DNA of 64,000 bases. Source: G963662655 sp963666875. GTDB lineage: Bacteria; Cloacimonadota; Cloacimonadia; Cloacimonadales; JAIOQZ01. The translations under genes were made by a program, and so were the position numbers. Under the pieces are notes generated by a model. That model had not been told where the DNA came from. It was given only the letters and a program-made list of their open reading frames with translations, and did no database searches. The stretch lies in contig CAXXPU010000014.1 of NCBI GenBank assembly GCA_963666875.2, forward strand, positions 310,001 through 374,000, given 5' to 3'. Below, piece by piece: positions 37,152 to 46,500 of this stretch. Each line of letters opens with the position of its first letter. Within the stretch, counting starts at the first letter, position 1.

Positions 37152-38153
37152 TTACTCAGACATCCATCGGTTCCATATCCTGCGAAAAACCACCGGCAGC
37201 GCCAGCGCTTCCACCTCTTCGGGAGTGAACCACTTCCATTCAATGCCTTCCGGAATCTCCCCGACCGTACATTCGAACACGTCCAGGTCCCATTTCAGAT
37301 GGGTGAACGTGTGGGTCGCGTGAAACCGGTTCCGCTTTGTCCGCGCCAGGACAGCCGATGTTTCGGGAAATTCCCACATGGATGCCAGTAAACCATCATC
37401 GGCTCGTTTGACCATTAAAATTTTTCCGTCTTTACGGATCATGGCGATATCGCGATGAACCACCGGCAGCTTATCTCGTTTCCTGCGTATCGGATATCGC
37501 GATTGCGCGCCTGCCTTCTTCGCTTTACAATATACTCTCACCGGGCAGATATCGCAATCGGGATTGTCGGGAAGACAGACCAGCGCGCCCAGCTCCATCA
37601 GCGACTGTACCAGATGAGGAATATCGTCCGGTATCTCCGGCAGCAATCTTTCGGCATACCGCTGAATCCCTCGCTTCTCCACCATACTCGCGCCGTCCGT
37701 CGCGATTCCGAACAGCCGCGCGATCACCCGCACAATGTTGCCGTCAACCGGAACTGTTTTCACGTGAAACGCGATCGAAGCTACCGCGGATGCCGTGTAG
37801 AATCCGAATCCGGGAAGATTTTGCAGCTCTTCGAGTTCCGAAGGCAGTTCGGCATTGAAATTGTCCACGATCCGTTTCGCTGCTTGATGTAGATGCTTCG
37901 CACGACGATAGTAGCCCAGTCCTTCCCAAGCCTTTAGCACTCGATCGAAATCTGCTTCCGCGAGCGCCCGGACATTGGAGAAATCCCTCAGAAAGCGCTC
38001 GTAGTAGTCGATGACCGTCTGCACCCTCGTCTGTTGGAGCATGACCTCCGAGATCCAGATACGATAGGGATCATCCGTCCTGCGCCACGGCAAATCGCGC
38101 TTATGAACGTCGTACCATGCGAGGAGCACGGATGTTATTTCAGCATTGACCAC
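37152..38153 (-). CDS. mutY: A/G-specific adenine glycosylase
   Basis: 333 residues. HhH-GPD catalytic domain with Glu36 (WISEVMLQQTR) and Asp137 (PVDGNIVRV), LPGFGFYTASA hairpin, and the 4Fe-4S cluster Cys192-x6-Cys199-x2-Cys202-x5-Cys208. C-terminal Nudix-like domain (~225-333) recognises 8-oxoG. It removes adenine mispaired with 8-oxoguanine. Overlaps hutI by 14 nt and precedes the MCE gene by 13 nt. Confidence 0.97.
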   Translation of the reverse strand: MVNAEITSVLLAWYDVHKRDLPWRRTDDPYRIWISEVMLQQTRVQTVIDYYERFLRDFSNVRALAEADFDRVLKAWEGLGYYRRAKHLHQAAKRIVDNFNAELPSELEELQNLPGFGFYTASAVASIAFHVKTVPVDGNIVRVIARLFGIATDGASMVEKRGIQRYAERLLPEIPDDIPHLVQSLMELGALVCLPDNPDCDICPVRVYCKAKKAGAQSRYPIRRKRDKLPVVHRDIAMIRKDGKILMVKRADDGLLASMWEFPETSAVLARTKRNRFHATHTFTHLKWDLDVFECTVGEIPEGIEWKWFTPEEVEALALPVVFRRIWNRWMSE

Positions 38154-39396
38154 GGTCGTGAATCAGCTTTCCTTTCTTGAAGACCTTCAGCACGTCGCTG
38201 GAACCGAAGTGGTACGGCAGATAGCGGTAGGACGGCATATCCATGATCAGGATGTCCGCCTGTTTGCCCGGTTCGATGGACCCCGTGGTGTCGCCCATCT
38301 CCAGTGAATAGGCGGCGTTGATGGTAGCGGCGGTGATGGCTTCGGCGATGGTCATGCGCATCTGCAGGGTCGCGATGGTGATGATCATGGGCATGCTATC
38401 GCAATTGCAGCTTCCGGGATTGTAGTCGGTCGCCAGCGCAACAGGCAGACCTTCGTCGATCATCTTGCGCGCACGAGCGTAGGATTTCATGCCCAGACTG
38501 AAGATGGTTCCGGGGAGCAGCACCGCGATCACACCGGCGTCCCGCATGGCGCGGATTCCTTCGTCCGACGCGGCGCTCAGGTGATCCGCCGAGACCGCCT
38601 TCATCTCCGCCGCCAGTTCCGCACCACCGATCGGCTCGATCTCGTCCGCATGCATACGGATACGGAAGCCGAGTTCTTTCGCGCGGTTCAGGATATCGCG
38701 CGACTGCCCGATCGAATAGACGTGATCCTCGGTGAAGATGTCGCAATATTCCGCCAGACCTTCCGCCGCGACTTTCGGCATCATCTCCTCTTTCAGGATA
38801 CGGATGTATTCCTCGCGGTTGTCCTTGTATTCAACGGGGAATTCGTGCGCGCCCATGAAGGTCGGAACGATGTCGATGGGAAGCTCTTCCTTCAGTCTGC
38901 GGATCACGCGCAGCATCTTCAGCTCGCTTTCGGTCGAAAGCCCGTAGCCGCTCTTGGCTTCGAGCGTGGTGGTTCCGCAGGTGATCATGCGCTCAATGCG
39001 CTTTTTCGAGAACTGGAAGAGGGTTTCTTCGTCCGCTTTTCTCACGGCGTCTATGCTCGAGCGGATTCCGCCGCCACTCTTCGAAATTTCCACGTAGGTC
39101 TTTCCCTCGATACGCATCTCGAATTCATTTTCGCGTGTGTTGACGAAGACGGGATGGGTGTGCGGATCGACGAATCCCGGCATGACCACTTTCCCCGTGG
39201 CATCGAGCGTTTCGCCCTGGAAATTCGCCAGAATGTCTTCCGTGGAACCTGTAGCGACGATTTTCCCGTCACGTATCGCGACTGCACCGTCTTCGACAAT
39301 GCCCAGATTCTTCATCTCGACGCCGGCTCTCGGCACTTTATCTCCCTGCAATGTAAGCAGTTCTCTCGCATGTGCGATAATCAGATCGGCTTGCAT
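38140..39396 (-). CDS. hutI: Imidazolonepropionase
   Basis: The start at 39396 follows GGAGAG; 418 residues. Amidohydrolase superfamily: VDPHTHPVF metal site near residue 75, HADEIEPIGGAELA with a further His/Glu, SADHLSAAS, and ATDYNPGSC near the C-terminal third, all standard for HutI. It hydrolyses 4-imidazolone-5-propanoate to N-formimino-L-glutamate in histidine degradation. Other hut genes are absent from the window. It leads an operon with mutY, MCE and the fusion peptidase. Confidence 0.95.
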   Translation of the reverse strand: MQADLIIAHARELLTLQGDKVPRAGVEMKNLGIVEDGAVAIRDGKIVATGSTEDILANFQGETLDATGKVVMPGFVDPHTHPVFVNTRENEFEMRIEGKTYVEISKSGGGIRSSIDAVRKADEETLFQFSKKRIERMITCGTTTLEAKSGYGLSTESELKMLRVIRRLKEELPIDIVPTFMGAHEFPVEYKDNREEYIRILKEEMMPKVAAEGLAEYCDIFTEDHVYSIGQSRDILNRAKELGFRIRMHADEIEPIGGAELAAEMKAVSADHLSAASDEGIRAMRDAGVIAVLLPGTIFSLGMKSYARARKMIDEGLPVALATDYNPGSCNCDSMPMIITIATLQMRMTIAEAITAATINAAYSLEMGDTTGSIEPGKQADILIMDMPSYRYLPYHFGSSDVLKVFKKGKLIHDRGQC

Positions 39397-39570
39397 AATC
39401 TCTCCAGATACTGTTTTCTGCCATTCCAACCAGGAGCTGCTTTTTTTCAAGCAATTTTTCCTCGATTCTCCAATCCGGGAAATTTTCCAAAAATTAAACA
39501 TTAAAATGTTTGGCTTTCAGCATATCCCGTTCAGATTATATGTTGTATTGACTCTCAACAGGTGGTTGCC

Positions 39571-40038
39571 ATGGAATATGACTTGATTATTAGTAATAAG
39601 CTTAGCGAGATAGGCCGAGTTCACAGGTTTATTGAGAAGCTGGATCTCACGCAGAGAACCAATTTCAATCTGACCTTGATCATGGACGAGGTGCTGTCCA
39701 ACATCGTAAACTACGGATTTTCCGATCACGGCGAGCATTCAATCCAGATCAGGATATCGTCCAGACCGGGTGAAATCCATTTGCTTTTCGTCGATGACGG
39801 AATCCATTTCAATCCGCTTCAGATGCCCGATCCCAACCTTGATCTTCCCATCGAAAAAAGACCGGCGGGAGGGCTGGGAATTTTCATTGTCCGGAGGCTT
39901 TCGCAGAGCATGGAATATGCACGAAAGAACGACACAAACCATCTACGTATCGTGTTGTCATGCGAACCGGAGATCCGGAGAATTACTTTCCGGAAGATTT
40001 ATACCGAAGCAACGAAACTCACTGCCTTGCATTTATAA
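39571..40038 (+). CDS. RsbW-like GHKL serine/threonine kinase (anti-sigma type)
   Basis: Start at 39571 with AGGTGG 5 nt upstream; a GTG three codons earlier would place the site too close. 155 residues forming a bare HATPase_c domain: N-box DEVLSNIVNYGF (~34-45), G1 FVDDGIHFNP (~75-84) and G2 AGGLGIFIVRRL (~100-111). No phospho-His domain is present. Such proteins bind and inhibit a sigma factor or act in partner-switching with an STAS antagonist; neither is adjacent. Possible -10 GATTAT upstream is weak. Confidence 0.85.
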   Translation: MEYDLIISNKLSEIGRVHRFIEKLDLTQRTNFNLTLIMDEVLSNIVNYGFSDHGEHSIQIRISSRPGEIHLLFVDDGIHFNPLQMPDPNLDLPIEKRPAGGLGIFIVRRLSQSMEYARKNDTNHLRIVLSCEPEIRRITFRKIYTEATKLTALHL

Positions 40039-40054
40039 CCGCTTTCTATACTCG

Positions 40055-40086
40055 AAAAGCCGCCCCCCATACAGGGAGCGGCTTTT
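40055..40086. terminator. Bidirectional terminator
   Basis: AAAAGCCGC.CCC (40055-40067) pairs with GGG.GCGGCTTTT (40074-40086), 12 of 13 pairs. T runs on both strands; it separates the converging RsbW-like gene and the cargo gene. Confidence 0.88.
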
Positions 40087-40104
40087 CTTGTTATCATCCG
40101 CCAG

Positions 40105-41379
40105 TTACTTGATCAAAACCGCCTTGCGCATTGACGAATAGCTTTCGGTCTCCATGTGAATCATGTAGATACCGGAGGATTGCCCGGTTGCATCCCAGTT
40201 CACCTCGTTAATGACACCCTGTTCTCCCTGATCGATAATGGTTTCGACCAATTGCCCCTTCAGATTGTAGATCTTGAAGGTGACATCACCCGCTTCCGCG
40301 AGGGTATAGCTGAACTTGGTGTCCGGATTGAACGGATTTGGATATACCGATTTGAAGAATGTAATCGCATCAGCCGGATCGGGAGGTGTCTCGCCGCCGG
40401 TATCCTCGACCGTTACACTGACCGGGCCGAAGAACTCGGTGGTTCCGTTCATCTCGACGCTCTCCAGCCAGTAGCGATACGTTTGCCCCATCTCGACTTC
40501 CATATCGGTAAATTCGTAGTTGCTCTGTGTCGTGGAGTTGTTCGCGGCGATGTACTGGGTGTTGACCGGAATCGCTTCATCGAGATTCACTGTTTCGCTG
40601 CGAAGCACGTTGTAGCCCAGCAGATCGCTCTCCGACTCGGTGGTCCAGTTCAACTGAACGAAGTTGCTCTGCGTGACTGCCGCGTCGAAGCTGGATAGCT
40701 CGACGGGACAGGTATCATCTAAACATCCACAGATTGTGAACGCCTGGTTGACGGTGGCGTCATACGCTGGAATCAAGACATCATCCCAACCACCTCCACC
40801 AAGATTGTAATACGCAGAGACAAATCCATTGTCGGTTGCAGGATTACAGGTCTTCCATCCCGGAATTCCACCTGTCGCTTCGAGATCGATACTCAGCCAG
40901 TACGTTTCACCCGGTGTTCCATGGAACGGCATCGTTAGATTCGAAATGACAAACTCTGTCCCGCATTCACCGATGCTGACCAGATAGTAGTCATTGTGGT
41001 CCGCTGGAGAATAGGTTCCTGTTTGCGGATCGAAGAATGCTTGCGTTCCCGAACCGGCATACGTTACCGTCGTGATCAAATCACCCGGAACAAATGTGTA
41101 GCTCCATTGGGTCAACCCAGGCTCATTAATGATGTTGTCGTAGATCGTTACATTGATTGCCGTAATGGTTCCAACAACATCTCCCTGCCAGGATATCCAG
41201 AAGTGGATCGCACACACCCACTCGTAGGAAGCCATTACTTCGAAGTCATCGCACACTCTCTCGTCGCATCCCACATCGACGCCATCAGGATCCGGAAATT
41301 GCTCCCAGATCACCTGACAATCCTGTGCAAAGATGGCCGAGATACTCAGCACAAACAAAAGAAGCAGAATCTTTTTCAT
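40105..41379 (-). CDS. Type IX secreted cargo protein (tandem paralog 1)
   Basis: 424 residues: signal peptide 1-18, an N-terminal domain of ~210 residues (IWEQFPDPDGVDV, CAIHFWISWQGDV), a linking fibronectin-like module (~225-330: CPVELSSFDAAVTQ, GYNVLRSE) and a type IX sorting domain (~340-424: YPNPFNPDTKF, FKIYNLKGQ, SGIYMIHM, RKAVLIK). Its neighbour 41867-43159 has the same layout and nearly the same last 200 residues. Expected on the cell surface or released. GGAG lies upstream of the start; function of the N-terminal domain unknown. Confidence 0.85.
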   Translation of the reverse strand: MKKILLLLFVLSISAIFAQDCQVIWEQFPDPDGVDVGCDERVCDDFEVMASYEWVCAIHFWISWQGDVVGTITAINVTIYDNIINEPGLTQWSYTFVPGDLITTVTYAGSGTQAFFDPQTGTYSPADHNDYYLVSIGECGTEFVISNLTMPFHGTPGETYWLSIDLEATGGIPGWKTCNPATDNGFVSAYYNLGGGGWDDVLIPAYDATVNQAFTICGCLDDTCPVELSSFDAAVTQSNFVQLNWTTESESDLLGYNVLRSETVNLDEAIPVNTQYIAANNSTTQSNYEFTDMEVEMGQTYRYWLESVEMNGTTEFFGPVSVTVEDTGGETPPDPADAITFFKSVYPNPFNPDTKFSYTLAEAGDVTFKIYNLKGQLVETIIDQGEQGVINEVNWDATGQSSGIYMIHMETESYSSMRKAVLIK

Positions 41380-41522
41380 GGATTTCTCCTTTAATCCTTA
41401 CGGGCTTATTTGCGTGTTTTAATGATCGATAATGCCCATTAATTAACCTATATGCCCCATCGGGCACATTAATACTCACCATTACGACGTTTAATTTATC
41501 TATCACCACATAATACATCTCT

Positions 41523-41551
41523 ATTGAATACATACAGCCATCTTTCGTCAA
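41523..41551 (-). promoter_or_regulatory. Probable promoter of cargo paralog 1
   Basis: Minus strand TTGACG (41551-41546), 17 nt, TTCAAT (41528-41523), giving a ~140-nt leader. The leader includes a small GTGCCCGATGGGGCAT-like hairpin. The rest of 41552-41815 is AT-rich with no gene visible. Confidence 0.4.
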
Positions 41552-41815
41552 GTATTTTCAATCAATCACATCTCGTTTTATTAACTCCATCTAATTATAT
41601 CTTGTTATTGGCGGGTTTCGGCTCTTCAATTTCCTCAAATTATTTTCCACAACAACAGCCATGAATCACGGATCATCACACAACTGATTACAATTGCGAA
41701 TGTTATATTTATCTTCTTGCGCATTATTATCCATAAATTTTTCAGTGGCACATCAGGATTATTGCAGTAAATTCACGTTTGCGCTGGCTATTCGAATTGG
41801 ATTTACGATAATGAA

Positions 41816-41849
41816 AAAACGTCACCGGGCGATAACCCGGTGACGTTTT
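41816..41849 (-). terminator. Terminator of cargo paralog 2
   Basis: A perfect 14-bp stem (41816-41829 with 41836-41849, AAAACGTCACCGGG) with a 6-nt loop, followed on the minus strand by T's; 17 nt after the stop at 41867. Confidence 0.93.
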
Positions 41850-41866
41850 ATCGGAATCTGTTGTGA

Positions 41867-43159
41867 TTATTTTATCAGAACAGCCTTGCGTATCGATTCG
41901 TAGCCTTTTGCCTCCATGTGAATCATATAGATACCGGAGGCCTGTCCGGTCGCATCCCAACTGACCTGGTTGTTGATATCCTTTTCACCATGATCGACAA
42001 TCGTATCGACCAGCTGTCCCTTCAGGTTGTAGATCTTGAAGGTGACATTTCCCGCTTCCGCGAGCGTGTAGGTGAATTTGGTGTCCGGATTGAACGGATT
42101 GGGATATACCGATTCGAACATGGTAATCGATTCGACCGGATCGGGCGGCGTTTCGCCACCACCGTCTTCGACAATCACGTTGACCGGCCCGAAGAATTCG
42201 CTCGAGCCATTCATCTCGACGCTCTCCAGCCAGTAGTGATAGGTGTGGTTGATCTCGACATCCATATCGGTGTATTTATAGCAGCATTGCGTGGTCGAAT
42301 TATTCGCTTCTATATATGCCTGGTTGAGCGTGAACGCGTCATCCAGGTTCTCCGTCTCGCTGCGAAGCACGTTATAGCCCAGCAGATCGCTTTCGGACTC
42401 TGTGATCCAGTTGAGCTGCACGAAATTGCCCTGCGTGACTGCCGCATCGAAGCTGGATAGCTCGACCGGACAGGTCTCGCTATCGCAACCACAAAGCTGG
42501 AACGCCAGATTAACAGCCGGATCGTATGACGGAATCAGGATCGGCTCATAAATTAAATCCACCTGATTGTCGAAATAAACCGCCACATCGTTGTAATCAT
42601 ACCAGGACGTTTTCCAGCCGCACTCGCCACCCTCGAGGAGCGGGTTGATCACAAGCCAGTAAACGGTTCCAGCAGCTGCGTTGAACGGCGTGGTCACATC
42701 GGAGATATATTGCCCCGCATCGCAATCACCGCAATTGACCTGATAGTAGAATATGTGATCAGCAGTAAAAAGTTCATCGGTAAGCGGATAGTAGTAGCTC
42801 TGAATCCCTTCCATCGGTTCGTCGATTGTTGTTATTCCATCACCTACATAGAAGATATTGCTCCACAGTTCAACTCCCGGGTGGCTCCAGGGAAGATCGA
42901 CACCTGCGGGTACATCGCTATAGATTGCGACATAATAGCCCAGCGCACCGATATTGACGTCCAGTCTCCAGGATATCCAGAAGCGGATCGCACAAATGTA
43001 AGTATCCTCCCCCACCGTGAAGTCATCCGCGACATCGGTGTATGAAAAATCGACATCGATACCCACAGGATCCGGCTCCTGAAGCCAGACCGTATCGCAG
43101 GCCTGGGCGAACAACATTGATATTCCGAAAACAAACAAAGCAAACAAGACTTTTTTCAT
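41867..43159 (-). CDS. Type IX secreted cargo protein (tandem paralog 2)
   Basis: Start at 43159 behind GGAGATG; 430 residues. Signal peptide 1-19 (ends LFAQA), N-terminal domain with WLQEPDPVGIDVD and CAIRFWISWRLDV, then the fibronectin-like module and sorting domain almost identical to those of 40105-41379. The N-terminal halves have diverged more than the C-terminal halves, suggesting duplication followed by selection, or gene conversion, on the sorting part. It has its own promoter and terminator, so the two paralogs are separate transcripts. Confidence 0.85.
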   Translation of the reverse strand: MKKVLFALFVFGISMLFAQACDTVWLQEPDPVGIDVDFSYTDVADDFTVGEDTYICAIRFWISWRLDVNIGALGYYVAIYSDVPAGVDLPWSHPGVELWSNIFYVGDGITTIDEPMEGIQSYYYPLTDELFTADHIFYYQVNCGDCDAGQYISDVTTPFNAAAGTVYWLVINPLLEGGECGWKTSWYDYNDVAVYFDNQVDLIYEPILIPSYDPAVNLAFQLCGCDSETCPVELSSFDAAVTQGNFVQLNWITESESDLLGYNVLRSETENLDDAFTLNQAYIEANNSTTQCCYKYTDMDVEINHTYHYWLESVEMNGSSEFFGPVNVIVEDGGGETPPDPVESITMFESVYPNPFNPDTKFTYTLAEAGNVTFKIYNLKGQLVDTIVDHGEKDINNQVSWDATGQASGIYMIHMEAKGYESIRKAVLIK

Positions 43160-43296
43160 GATACATCTCCTTTCTTTAAAAGGTGACTTGTTTGTTGATA
43201 GTCTCAATGGCGTACTTCGACAATTGATCTTAGCTTCATTCATCCCTGACGAAATTAATTTCTTCCCGACCACGTATGAATTCTATTTCATTGTAG

Positions 43297-43325
43297 ATCA
43301 TAGATATGCCTCATCAATTGGTCAA
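43297..43325 (-). promoter_or_regulatory. Sigma-70-type promoter of cargo paralog 2
   Basis: Minus strand TTGACC (43325-43320), 17-nt spacer, TATGAT (43302-43297); ~130-nt AT-rich leader to the start at 43159. No gene lies in 43160-43560. Confidence 0.7.
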
Positions 43326-43511
43326 GATTTTTTTTGCACCCAGAGCCACCGTTTTTAAGGCATAATAATCGTATTGCGATATCAGCGGACCTCTGCCATA
43401 CATCTTTCTAAAATTTTATTGATATTCGGAAATATTATTTTCCATTCTACACCCCAACTTATTGAATGGACAATCATTATACCCTCTCTTGGCATATCGA
43501 CCAACAACATA

Positions 43512-43539
43512 CCGGGCGCAATCATCTGATCGCGCCCGG
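43512..43539. terminator. GC-rich stem-loop after the giant gene
   Basis: CCGGGCGC (43512-43519) with GCGCCCGG (43532-43539), 12-nt loop, 21 nt after the giant gene's stop. No T run follows on the minus strand, so it is a weak or Rho-assisted terminator. Confidence 0.5.
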
Positions 43540-43560
43540 CTTTCATTATCCTGATTACGT

Positions 43561-46500
43561 TTATCTCCGCACCTCGATTGGTTCGGTATTCGCAGTGATC
43601 CGGTAGAATCCGCTGCTATTCAACAACGCATCGTGATCGACGAATTCACAAGTATCCACCGTCATGACGGGATCGCCCCAATCGATGGGATTGGGAGAAT
43701 CGGAGCGGTAGATATGATAGGATTCCGCGCCATCGACTGCGTCCCAGGTGAGTACGATATCGTCATCGACATTCTGGATGGTCACATTGGACGGTGACGC
43801 AAGCGACGCAATCCCCGAGGTGAAGGAAATCGATTCTCCGTAAGCTGTTCCGGCGGCATTCGTTGCATACGCGCGAACGAAGTAGATCGTATTGGGCGCC
43901 AGACCGTTGATAGCGCTGACGAACGCACCAGTGAGAGCGCCTTCGTCCGTGTAACTGTCATCCAGTGTCGGATCGGGAAGGACGCTCCAGCAGACGCCAC
44001 AGGCGCTGACCGAGTCCCATCCGTCGTCAAGGATCGTACCGCCGCCGGTGGCGGATTCCGGCAGGATCCCGGAAATCTCTGCCGTCACGACGGACGGCAT
44101 GGTTATACCGGTACCGGAAAGGTCGATCCCTTCGGATTCCGCACCTGTGCTGACCAGCTCGAGCGCTCCCGTGAACGTTCCGCCGTGAGACGGTGCAAAC
44201 CGCGCGTAGAGCGTTGTGTCGGAGATGGTTCCGCCGGTCGGTGAAAGCACGATCGTATCCCCGAACAATCTACCATTACGGGTCTCGGACGACGCGATCA
44301 CGAATCCATCGGAAAGCGTTATAACGATGTCATCCACAAGGTTCGTACCCGAAACTGTGAACGTCTGCGATGCGGACTGCGTTCCGGCCGGAACATGCCC
44401 GAAGTCCGGCAATCCGGTCTCCGATACAACGATATCCGGCTGTGGGTTTGTATCGAACGAGGTCTCGATTCCATAGGCGACACCGGCGCCGTTGACGGCA
44501 TAGACCCGCACAAAGTAGGTCATGTCGGGGACGAGACCGGTCATCTGGCTGGTGAAATCAGCCGCCGGCAGCTCTTCCGAGGTATGCGGATCGCTTGTTG
44601 TCGGACTGCCTGTCGTGTTCCAGCAAAGACCATACGCGTTGATCTGGCTGTTACCGTCGTTCAGGATCAATCCACCGCAAGATGCGGTCTCATAGCCGAT
44701 ATCGATCACGGGATTCGTCATAATATCTGCCAGTTGAATACCGGTACCGGAGACTGCTATTTCGCGGAATTCCGCTCCCGTGGAGGAGAGATTCACGAGG
44801 TTGGAAACGTCCATGGCGCTACCGGGAGTAAATCGCACAAAGATCGTGGTTTCCGGCACCGTCTCATCGACAGGATCGAGCATGACCGATCTGGTCACCC
44901 GTTGTCTGGAAGTCCGGCTTCGCTCCGCCCACGAGGTCAGCGAGACTTCGAAGTCGATCGGTGCGGCAATTTCTATCGATTCGCACAGGTATTCGCCGGA
45001 AACGGTGAAGGTCTGCTCCGGCGATTCGTTTCCGACCACAACTTCCCCGAAGTCCGCCAGCAGAGTGTCTGAAACGGTAATGACGGGGGTACGGGTCGTG
45101 AAGGACATCTCTTCGCCATAGGCGATGCCCAGCATGTTGACCGCGAAAGCACGCACATGGTATTCCGTGTCGTACGTCAGTGAGGTGATGTCGGCGGAAT
45201 AGACGCCCGTCGTGCCCGTGACGACCAGCGTATCGTTCTCCACGGTGGGATTTCCGACCGTATTCCAGCAGAAGCCGCGCCGGTAGAAGAGGAAGTTACC
45301 GTCCGAGACCACATTACCGGTCACGCCGGCATAAGTCGAGTGGTCGTCGTCAACCGCGACAGTCTGCACGATGGGATAGTCGTATCCATCGGCATAAAGC
45401 GGAATCTGCTCGTTCCCGGCGTTGCTCGTGATCGTAGCGAAGCTGTCGTAGCTCTGCCCGGTCTCGGGCGCGAAGGTGACGTTAAAGGTCTTGCTGATAT
45501 AGGATGAAACCGTGAAATCGAGGACGTTTCTCGCAGGATCCCTCCGGATGGTTTGCAGCGTATCGACGATGAACCCTTCCGGCATCGTGATCGTGCCGTT
45601 CAAGGTTATTGCGCCGCTGTTGTAAACGGTGAACGTCCTGTCGGTCGAGTTGCCGACCCGGATGTAGCCGAATGTGAGGCTGTCCGGATCGACCGTCATG
45701 ACCGGTGTCCCGATCACCATGCCCACGGTGATGTAATGCATCGGATCGACCGGATCGTTCGAGCTTATCTGTATCTGCCCCATGTACCAGCCTTCGGTAA
45801 GTTCTCCGCTGTCGAGAAGCACGTTCCAGACGTCCGCGGATCCTCCGGCGGGGATGGCGCCGCTCACCAGAGAATCTCCCTCGATCGTCAGCCATGCAAA
45901 CGGTTCGTCTGGGCGTCCCCACATCATGACGCTGGCAGTGTATTCGAGTTCGAGGTTACCCGTGTTTTCGATCGTGAGCGTGCGCGAAGACGATGCGCCC
46001 GGCAGCAGTTCGGCATTGAAGCTGCCAGGCGACGCATTCAACCGTGCGCCGATGCCGGCTCCCGTGCATTGCACCAGGACATCGCCGCCGCCGGCGTTGT
46101 GGCTGATCACGATATTGCCCGAGAAATCACCCGCATCCATGGGATTGAAATGCACGCGGATATGCTTGCTCGAATAGGGCAGAACGGTGAAATCCAGCGC
46201 GTTGCGCGAACCGCCATCACGCGAACGAGTTTCTCTTCGCGCTGAAGATGTAAGCGTTGCGTTTTCACGGATGGCGATGATCTCGGCGTAATAGCCTTCC
46301 GGTGTTACCAGCGTCCCGACGAGGTTGGCGGTGCCGTAGTTGTTGATAATCAGATCGAGCGTTGTCTCCGATCCGATCGCGACCTCTCCGAATTCGAGAA
46401 GGTTGGTCGAGACTTGTATCGTTGGAACATCGCCGCTCCAGTTGATGCGCTCGAAGCCGTCGTATTCGTGATAGGAGCCGGCGAAATCGCCCGATTCGCC

